From an uncultured Lutibacter sp. (GTDB lineage Bacteria; Bacteroidota; Bacteroidia; Flavobacteriales; Flavobacteriaceae): DNA of 5,589 nucleotides. This document shows, piece after piece, positions 1 through 4,453 of the stretch. The stretch covers positions 1-5,589 of the forward strand of contig CAJXUO010000118.1 in assembly GCA_913061425.1 (NCBI GenBank), in the 5' to 3' direction. Under the pieces are notes generated by a model, which ran no database searches, was not told the DNA's origin, and was given only the letters and a program-made list of their open reading frames with translations. Each line of letters begins with the position of its first letter. Positions within the stretch are counted from its first letter, which is position 1. Made by a program: the position numbers and the translations under genes.

Positions 1-58
1 GTCCTATTGGATGTCCCCAAAGTTCTTTTTGATGTGGTTTTAATGCTGTACTTGACAT
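1..58 (-). CDS. Start of a divergent gene, probably a POT-family peptide transporter (partial)
   Basis: Reading leftwards from an ATG at 58-56 gives an open frame of 19 codons (MSSTALKPHQKELWGHPIG) that continues past the window edge. The HP(I/K)G segment after a short polar N-terminus resembles the start of proton-dependent oligopeptide (POT/PTR2) transporters, where it directly precedes the first membrane helix and an EMWERFSYYGMR motif. That motif would lie outside the window, so no membrane segment can be seen here. The gene is transcribed away from the HMG-CoA reductase gene and shares its 220-bp upstream region. The family call rests only on this short N-terminus and on my recollection that peptide transporters often neighbour flavobacterial HMG-CoA reductase. 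The coding call is more secure than the product. Confidence 0.55.
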   Translation of the reverse strand, partial: MSSTALKPHQKELWGHPIG

Positions 59-193
59 AATTGTTATAAGTTTTTAAATTAAAGATTAAGTTAATTCCTC
101 CTAAATGAGTAGTTTTTTATTTTATTGTCGATAAAAATAAGTTAATTTTTCCATACTAGTATAAAAGACCAATAAATTTTAAAAAATAGAATG

Positions 194-206
194 TTCAAAA
201 TTTGAA
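194..206. promoter_or_regulatory. 13-bp perfect palindrome, possible operator
   Basis: TTCAAA and TTTGAA flank a single central A, giving a perfect inverted repeat 43 bp upstream of the -7 element of the HMG-CoA reductase promoter, between two divergent genes. Its position would suit a dimeric regulator. In a region this AT-rich a 6-bp half-site can arise by chance, so the regulatory role is inference. Confidence 0.25.
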
Positions 207-248
207 TAACTCATTTTAATCTGCCACAATTTTTAAAATGATTTAAAG

Positions 249-256
249 TATCTTTG
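249..256 (+). promoter_or_regulatory. Bacteroidota-type -7 promoter element for HMG-CoA reductase
   Basis: TATCTTTG matches the Bacteroidota housekeeping -7 consensus TAnnTTTG at every fixed position and lies 22 bp before the start codon. Transcription would begin around 262-264 and give a leader of about 15 nt. No clear TTG (-33 element) sits at the usual 17-23 bp upstream spacing, so the call rests on the -7 element and its position. Confidence 0.55.
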
Positions 257-278
257 TTCTATTAAAGAGCATTCATTT

Positions 279-1550
279 ATGTCTAAAACAATTACGGGGT
301 TTTCAAAATTAAATAAAGAAGCTAAAATAAATTGGCTGATTCAAAACTTTTTTGAGTATGCTGAAACTGCAAAAGAAACTTTAAAATTATATTGGAATTC
401 TGATGAAGAATTACAGAATCTTCATGACGAATTTATAGAAAACACCATTTCAAATTATTACTTACCTTATGGTATAGCGCCAAACTTTGTGATAAACGGC
501 AAGGATTATGTAATTCCTATGGCAGTTGAGGAAAGTTCAGTAGTTGCTGCAGCTTCTTTGGTTGCTAAATTCTGGAGTGCAAGAGGAGGATTTAAAGCCA
601 ATGTAATTTCTACTAAAAAAATTGGTCAAGTACATTTTATGTACAAGGGTGATTTTGATAAACTGAAAGACTATTTTGAAAATATAAAATCAACTTTATT
701 CAAGTCTACTGAAGAAATCACCAAAAACATGCGAAAGCGTGGAGGTGGAATTTTAGATATTGAACTGAGAGATAAAACTTCTGAATTAGAAAATTACTAT
801 CAATTACATGCAACTTTTGAAACAAAAGATTCGATGGGTGCAAATTTCATTAATTCGTGTTTGGAAACTATTGCAAGTACATTTGAAAATGATGAAATTC
901 AAATTGTAATGAGTATTTTATCTAATTACGTTCCAGAATGTTTGGTGAGAGCAGAAGTGAGTTGTAAAGTTTCAAATTTAGGAGAAAGTGACTCTAAATT
1001 ATTTGCTTCAAAATTTGAGCAAGCTGTTAAGATTGCAAATGTGGAGCCTCATAGAGCGGTAACTCATAATAAAGGAATTATGAATGGGATTGATGCCGTT
1101 GTGATAGCGACTGGAAATGATTTTAGAGCGGTTGAGGCAGGAGCGCACGCATACGCTTCAAGAAGTGGTAAATATAAGAGTTTGACTAACTGTGAAGTGA
1201 AAGATGGAATTTTTAAGTTTTGGATAGAAATTCCTTTAGCTCTTGGGACAGTTGGTGGATTAACTTCACTGCACCCTTTGTCAAAATTATCTTTACAAAT
1301 GCTACAAAATCCAACAGCAGAAGAATTAATGCAGATTGTTGCTGTTGCAGGTTTGGCTCAAAATTTCGCGGCTTTACGTGCTTTAACAACAACAGGAATA
1401 CAAAAAGGACATATGAAAATGCACTTATCGAATATTGTTAAACAATTGGGTGCAACAGATGAAGAAAGAAACTATTTATTAAATTATTTTTCTGACAAGC
1501 AAGTTTCTCATAGTGCAGTAGTAGATGAGTTTGAAAGGTTAAGAAAATGA
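279..1550 (+). CDS. mvaA: Class II hydroxymethylglutaryl-CoA reductase
   Basis: Cytosolic enzyme interconverting HMG-CoA and mevalonate with a nicotinamide cofactor; with the neighbouring mevalonate genes it should run in the biosynthetic direction. The 423-residue length is normal for class II (bacterial) enzymes, which lack a membrane anchor. Visible motifs are the catalytic-Glu segment AVEESSVVAAAS (residues 82-93), the cofactor loop DSMGAN (184-189, DAMGAN in relatives), the catalytic Lys in HNKGI (Lys265), the catalytic Asp in GNDFRAVEAGAHAYA (Asp281), a GTVGG segment (323-327) and the C-terminal flap His in KGHMKMH (His378). The ATG at 279 is preceded by only a weak AAAGAG, as is usual in this phylum. 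The last codons read LRK and then TGA, and that TGA is the first triplet of a dispersed repeat (see 1545-1571). NADH versus NADPH preference cannot be read from the sequence. Databases often label this family 'degradative', which does not fit this gene context. Confidence 0.95.
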   Translation: MSKTITGFSKLNKEAKINWLIQNFFEYAETAKETLKLYWNSDEELQNLHDEFIENTISNYYLPYGIAPNFVINGKDYVIPMAVEESSVVAAASLVAKFWSARGGFKANVISTKKIGQVHFMYKGDFDKLKDYFENIKSTLFKSTEEITKNMRKRGGGILDIELRDKTSELENYYQLHATFETKDSMGANFINSCLETIASTFENDEIQIVMSILSNYVPECLVRAEVSCKVSNLGESDSKLFASKFEQAVKIANVEPHRAVTHNKGIMNGIDAVVIATGNDFRAVEAGAHAYASRSGKYKSLTNCEVKDGIFKFWIEIPLALGTVGGLTSLHPLSKLSLQMLQNPTAEELMQIVAVAGLAQNFAALRALTTTGIQKGHMKMHLSNIVKQLGATDEERNYLLNYFSDKQVSHSAVVDEFERLRK

Positions 1551-1571
1551 CTTCGACTCCGCTCAGTCACC
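1545..1571 (+). repeat. Dispersed repeat copy 1, supplies the mvaA stop codon
   Basis: The core reads TGACTTCGACTCCGCTCAG, followed by TCACC. The opening TGA (1548-1550) is the stop codon of HMG-CoA reductase. Within the core, TGACT (1548-1552) and AGTCA (1565-1569) are complementary, and the copy is also the left side of a larger hairpin. It is markedly more GC-rich than its surroundings. The segment agrees with copies 2 and 3 over 22 identical bases, and with copy 3 also in the CACC/CCACC tail. Confidence 0.85.
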
Positions 1572-1596
1572 AACCAACTGGTCACTGATCGGAGTC
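1555..1596 (+). repeat. Imperfect inverted repeat (hairpin) between mvaA and the fusion gene
   Basis: The left arm 1555-1571 pairs with the right arm 1580-1596 over 17 positions with two mismatches (1562/1589 and 1568/1583), leaving an 8-nt loop. In RNA this would be a stable stem directly after the mvaA stop and 16 nt before the next ATG. No run of T follows, so it is not a standard intrinsic terminator. It may protect the mvaA transcript end, damp expression of the fusion gene, or be the recognition structure of the GIY-YIG enzyme. Confidence 0.7.
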
Positions 1597-1612
1597 ACAA
1601 TACTAATTAAAC

Positions 1613-2959
1613 ATGTCTAAAGGTTTTACATATATATTGGAATGTTCAGATGCTTCTTTTTATACAGGAAGTACTATTGATTTAGAGAAGAGATTTGTTG
1701 AGCATCAAGAAGGTAAAGGTGCTAATCACACAAGAAAAAGATTGCCAGTAAAATTGGTCTATTTTGAAGAGTTTCAAAGAATTGATGATGCTTTTTATCG
1801 TGAAAAACAAATTCAGGGTTGGTCTAGAGAAAAAAAAATATTATTGATAAAAAGAAGGCATGATGAATTACCAAAATTATCAGAATGTAAAAATGAAAGT
1901 CATCATAAAAATGACTTCGACTCCGCTCAGTCAATAGAAATGAATCTAAAAAGCGAAAATAAGGATGATGGAAATGACTTCGACTCCGCTCAGCCACCAG
2001 TAAAAACAAGCAGAAGTAATTTGGATGATGTGAATAGATATTACTCAAACGGCAAACTTTTATTAACTGGAGAATATCTAGTTTTAGATGGCGCTAATTC
2101 GTTGGCTATTCCTACAAAATTTGGACAAGATTTAATTGTAAATAAAATAAAAGAATCAAGTTTGATATGGGAAAGTTTTGATGAGTTGGGGAATTGTTGG
2201 TTTGAAGCCGAGTTTCGATTGCCTGATCTAAGAATTGTTACTGAAACGTTTGATGCTGATACCGATAATTCAAAAGAAACGTTGGCGATAACGCTCCAAA
2301 AAATATTGTTGGAAGCCAAAACAGTGAACCCTAAATTTTTAAATGATGCTTTTGGATATCATATAAAAACAAATTTGACCTTTCCTAGAAATTGGGGGCT
2401 TGGAACTTCTTCAACATTGATACATAATATTGCATCTTGGGCAAGTGTTGATGCTTTTCAATTATTGAACAACTCTTTTGGAGGAAGTGGTTATGACATT
2501 GCTTGCGCTCAAAATGACACACCTATTTTGTATCAATTAGAAAATAAGATTCCAGTGATTGAAAAAGTAAATTTCAATCCAAGTTTTTCTGATCAATTAT
2601 ATTTTGTGCATTTAAATGTGAAGCAGAATAGTAAAGTAGGAATTGAAAAATATAAAGAAAGTGCAACTGAAAAAGCGGCATTGATTAATAGAGTTTCTGA
2701 AATAACCAATGAAATAGTGGCGTGTAATTCAATAGTTGATTTTGAAAAATTATTAAAAGAACATGAACAATTGATTTCTGAGGTAATTGGAAATAAGCCA
2801 ATTCAAGAAATAGTGTTTAAAGATTATTTTGGGCAAACAAAAAGTTTAGGTGCTTGGGGTGGAGATTTTATATTGGCAACAGGTAATGAGAATACACCAC
2901 AGTATTTTAAAGAAAAGGGATTTGAAACAGTGATTCCTTATAATAAAATGATTTTATGA
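1613..2959 (+). CDS. GIY-YIG endonuclease domain fused in frame to a GYDIA-family GHMP kinase
   Basis: A 448-residue protein of two unrelated parts. Residues 1-95 are a compact GIY-YIG nuclease domain of the UPF0213/YhbQ-like type: TYIL (6-9) and YTGS (17-20) as the GIY and YIG strands, Arg27 and His31, NHTRKR (38-43), and the metal-binding Glu in REKQIQGWS (Glu64). All expected catalytic positions look intact. Residues 96-140 are a polar, low-complexity linker carrying NDFDSAQ twice, encoded by repeat copies 2 and 3. Residues 141-448 are a complete GHMP kinase of about 308 residues: YSNGKLLLTGEYLVLDGA (144-161), the ATP loop PRNWGLGTSST (258-268), the family-defining SGYDIACAQ (292-300) and the C-terminal glycine motif GAWGGDF (413-419). 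The kinase normally stands alone beside HMG-CoA reductase and is a candidate phosphomevalonate kinase; its substrate is not proven. The ATG at 1613 suits the nuclease. The kinase could also start separately at in-frame ATG 1940, TTG 2021 or GTG 2030. The stop overlaps the next gene by ATGA. An A9 run (1830-1838) lies within the nuclease part. Confidence 0.85.
   Translation: MSKGFTYILECSDASFYTGSTIDLEKRFVEHQEGKGANHTRKRLPVKLVYFEEFQRIDDAFYREKQIQGWSREKKILLIKRRHDELPKLSECKNESHHKNDFDSAQSIEMNLKSENKDDGNDFDSAQPPVKTSRSNLDDVNRYYSNGKLLLTGEYLVLDGANSLAIPTKFGQDLIVNKIKESSLIWESFDELGNCWFEAEFRLPDLRIVTETFDADTDNSKETLAITLQKILLEAKTVNPKFLNDAFGYHIKTNLTFPRNWGLGTSSTLIHNIASWASVDAFQLLNNSFGGSGYDIACAQNDTPILYQLENKIPVIEKVNFNPSFSDQLYFVHLNVKQNSKVGIEKYKESATEKAALINRVSEITNEIVACNSIVDFEKLLKEHEQLISEVIGNKPIQEIVFKDYFGQTKSLGAWGGDFILATGNENTPQYFKEKGFETVIPYNKMIL
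1909..1933 (+). repeat. Dispersed repeat copy 2, inside the coding sequence
   Basis: Identical to copy 1 over 22 nt (1909-1930), followed by TCA, so it keeps the TGACT/AGTCA internal complementarity. In the reading frame of the fusion gene it encodes NDFDSAQ (residues 100-106), directly after the GIY-YIG domain. The opposite strand reads ERSRSH in one frame. Confidence 0.85.
1972..1998 (+). repeat. Dispersed repeat copy 3, inside the coding sequence
   Basis: Identical to the other two copies over 22 nt (1972-1993), then CCACC, which breaks one pair of the internal stem. It lies exactly 63 nt (21 codons) after copy 2 and so encodes NDFDSAQ again (residues 121-127). It marks the right edge of the putative inserted block; the kinase homology begins about 40 bp later. 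Confidence 0.85.
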
Positions 2960-4167
2960 GTAAAATAGTAATAATTGGAGGAGGTGCAGCAGGTTTTTTT
3001 GCAGCAATTACCGCAGCAGAAAGTAATCCTGAAAACGAAGTGATTATACTTGAAAAAAGTAAGAAAGTATTACATAAAGTGAAAATTTCAGGAGGTGGAA
3101 GATGTAATGTTACACATGCTAGTTTTATACCAAATGAATTGGTGGAGTTTTATCCAAGAGGTAAAAAAGAATTGTTAGGTCCTTTTCATCAGTTTATGAC
3201 TGGCAATACAATGGAATGGTTTGAAAATAGAGGAGTGCCTCTTAAAATTGAAGAGGATAATCGTATTTTTCCTGAATCTAATTCTTCACAAACAATTATA
3301 GATTGCTTAACTCAAAGTGCCGAAAATGCAGGAGTTAAAGTATGGCTAGAGCAGAATGTGCAATCTGTTGTGAAATCAAATAAAAAATTTGAAATCAAAA
3401 CAAAGACGCAAACTATTACGGCTGATAAATTATTGATTGCAGCAGGTTCAAACCCTAAGATTTGGGCATTGGCAGAAACATTGGAACATTCTATTATTCC
3501 ACCCGTTCCGTCATTGTTTACTTTTAATATTAATGATAAGCGGATTAAAGAGATTCCTGGAATTTCAGTTCCAAATGCTACGGTAAAAATTGTGAATACA
3601 AAACTAGAATCTAGCGGTCCATTATTAATCACACATTGGGGATTGAGTGGTCCTGCAGTTTTGAAATTGTCGGCATTTGGCGCAATAATTCTTGCAGATA
3701 AAAATTACCAGTATAATGTTGAAGTAAATTGGTTGTCGTCATCTACCGAAGTTGTATTAAAAATCTTAAAATCTATAAAAGAAAATGAACCTAAAAAACA
3801 GGTAATTCTTAGATCTCAATTTACCGAAATTCCAAAAAGATTATGGGAACGATTGGTGTTGGCGAGTACAATTCAGTTTGATTCAAAATGGGCAGATTTA
3901 AGTAATAGGGAATTACAGCAATTGGCAGAACAATTGACTAAATGTATATTTAATGCGAATGGTAAAAGTACTTTTAAAGATGAATTTGTTACTGCAGGAG
4001 GCGTTCGTCTAAAAGAAATAAATTTCAAACGTTTTGAAAGTAAACTCCATAAGAATTTATTTTTTGCAGGTGAAGTTTTAAATATCGATGCTGTGACTGG
4101 CGGATTTAATTTTCAAAATGCATGGACTGGAGGTTTTATTTCAGGGAATGCAATGAGTGAAGATTAA
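2956..4167 (+). CDS. HI0933/BaiN-family FAD-dependent oxidoreductase
   Basis: A soluble flavoprotein of 403 residues, the normal size for the HI0933-like family. The N-terminal Rossmann fold has GGGAAGFFAA (8-17) with the ribose-binding acidic residue in ILEKS (Glu33). The family signature KISGGGRCNVTH spans residues 43-54. THWGLSGPAVLKLSAF (226-241) and TAGGV (346-350) are further conserved blocks. The second FAD motif FFAGEVLNIDAVTGGFNFQ covers 369-387. The substrate is unknown; some relatives are named after a bile-acid 3-dehydro reductase (BaiN), but most members are uncharacterised and that label should not be transferred. The start ATG overlaps the stop of the kinase fusion as ATGA, so the two are very likely cotranscribed and translationally coupled. 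The TAA stop (4165-4167) interleaves with the stop of the convergent minus-strand gene. Confidence 0.9.
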   Translation: MSKIVIIGGGAAGFFAAITAAESNPENEVIILEKSKKVLHKVKISGGGRCNVTHASFIPNELVEFYPRGKKELLGPFHQFMTGNTMEWFENRGVPLKIEEDNRIFPESNSSQTIIDCLTQSAENAGVKVWLEQNVQSVVKSNKKFEIKTKTQTITADKLLIAAGSNPKIWALAETLEHSIIPPVPSLFTFNINDKRIKEIPGISVPNATVKIVNTKLESSGPLLITHWGLSGPAVLKLSAFGAIILADKNYQYNVEVNWLSSSTEVVLKILKSIKENEPKKQVILRSQFTEIPKRLWERLVLASTIQFDSKWADLSNRELQQLAEQLTKCIFNANGKSTFKDEFVTAGGVRLKEINFKRFESKLHKNLFFAGEVLNIDAVTGGFNFQNAWTGGFISGNAMSED

Positions 4168-4397
4168 CCTAACTCACCTCGATGAGGTTTTAGTGCATCT
4201 CTAAATGTTTTCATGTCTATTTCGTCAACAGTTATAAATGCAATGCTGTGCATGTCAGAAATTTCAATTGAATCGATTTCATGAAAATTTAATTTTTCTA
4301 TCATTGCATATTCTTTTAGATGAATACAATGATGCTTAGCAGTTTGTAGAGAAACACTTCCTTTAAAATCCCAAATCAATTTAATTTTTCTATTCAA
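4164..4397 (-). CDS. Small conserved-type flavobacterial protein of unknown function
   Basis: A 77-residue soluble protein with no signal peptide or membrane segment. It has recognisable blocks: WDFKG (9-13), AKHHCIHLKE (20-29), DMHSIAF (48-54) and LKPHRG (69-74). I recall similar short proteins in other flavobacteria with the same order (WDF.G, HH..HLKE, and H/N-R-G near the end), but I know of no assigned function. The clustered histidines (22, 23, 26) plus Glu29 could bind a metal, which is speculation. No ATG is available at the N-terminus: the frame is open back to a stop at 4428-4430 without ATG, and the first sensible start is TTG at 4397-4395 (ATT at 4400-4398 is a less likely alternative). 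A TAnnTTTG promoter element lies 20 bp upstream. It converges on the flavoprotein gene and diverges from mvaD. Confidence 0.7.
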   Translation of the reverse strand: MNRKIKLIWDFKGSVSLQTAKHHCIHLKEYAMIEKLNFHEIDSIEISDMHSIAFITVDEIDMKTFRDALKPHRGELG

Positions 4398-4416
4398 AAT
4401 CTCGTTTTTATGTTGA

Positions 4417-4424
4417 CAAAAGTA
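4417..4424 (-). promoter_or_regulatory. -7 promoter element for the small minus-strand gene
   Basis: Read on the minus strand this is TACTTTTG, a full match to TAnnTTTG. It lies 20 bp upstream of the TTG start at 4397 and would give a leader of roughly 13 nt. No clear TTG -33 element is visible at the expected distance (around 4444-4450 on the plus strand). It supports both the reality of the small gene and the choice of its start. Confidence 0.5.
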
Positions 4425-4428
4425 ATGT

Positions 4429-4436
4429 TATATTTG
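4429..4436 (+). promoter_or_regulatory. -7 promoter element for mvaD
   Basis: TATATTTG matches TAnnTTTG at all fixed positions and lies 17 bp before the TTG start at 4454, for a very short leader of about 11 nt. A TTGAC at 4413-4417 is only 13 bp upstream, closer than the usual -33 spacing. This and the opposed element at 4417-4424 are only 4 bp apart, so polymerase footprints would overlap. Confidence 0.5.
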
Positions 4437-4453
4437 CCTAAAATAATAATACA

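Larger units (their letters stand above)
59..278. other. AT-rich divergent intergenic region
   Basis: This stretch separates the leftward partial gene from the rightward HMG-CoA reductase and must hold the promoters of both. For the rightward gene there is a clear TAnnTTTG element (249-256). For the leftward gene I find no perfect match; CAAAnnTA does not occur on the plus strand here. The only symmetrical element that stands out is a 13-bp palindrome at 194-206. I see no RNA gene, riboswitch-like structure or small ORF with convincing features. Confidence 0.6.
1545..1998 (+). mobile_element. Putative repeat-flanked GIY-YIG module inserted between mvaA and its kinase partner
   Basis: A 22-nt sequence is found identically at 1545-1566, 1909-1930 and 1972-1993, all in direct orientation. 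The first copy lies just before the GIY-YIG coding part and the other two just after it, so repeat, nuclease domain, repeat, repeat form one compact block. On the left is the HMG-CoA reductase end and on the right, about 40 bp later, the conserved start of the GHMP kinase; in flavobacteria as I know them these two genes are neighbours. The simplest reading is that the block was inserted at their junction. There is no transposase and no recognisable target-site duplication. The analogy is to REP palindromes that travel with a RAYT nuclease, here with a GIY-YIG enzyme instead. Boundaries and mobility are inferred. Confidence 0.45.

Noticed and set aside
52..70. TTGACA followed by TATAAG, resembling an E. 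coli sigma70 promoter
   Set aside because: The spacing is only 7 bp, it overlaps the start of the leftward gene, and Bacteroidota promoters use TAnnTTTG instead.
95..102. AGGAGGAA on the minus strand, a perfect Shine-Dalgarno sequence
   Set aside because: It lies 36 nt before the ATG of the leftward gene with no start codon at a usable distance, and this phylum rarely relies on such sites.
1220..1441. 73-codon plus-strand ORF
   Set aside because: It lies wholly inside mvaA in another frame, over the conserved C-terminal catalytic region, and its translation resembles no family.
1547..1588. 13-codon ORF starting at an ATG overlapping the mvaA stop
   Set aside because: It is only the repeat read in another frame, very short and without support.
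1555..1596. Intrinsic terminator after mvaA
   Set aside because: The stem is good but no T-tract follows, and it is better explained as part of the repeat element.
1545..1998. CRISPR array
   Set aside because: The repeats are unequally spaced (364 and 63 nt between starts), one spacer is a nuclease gene, and no cas genes are present.
1824..2048. 74-codon minus-strand ORF containing ERSRSH twice
   Set aside because: It is the antisense reading of the GIY-YIG end and of repeat copies 2 and 3; the repeated peptide comes from the DNA repeat, not from a gene.
2041..2319. 92-codon minus-strand ORF
   Set aside because: It is antisense to the conserved N-terminal motifs of the GHMP kinase and has no family features of its own.
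3312..3632. 106-codon minus-strand ORF
   Set aside because: It is a shadow of the flavoprotein gene, whose plus-strand frame carries all conserved motifs.
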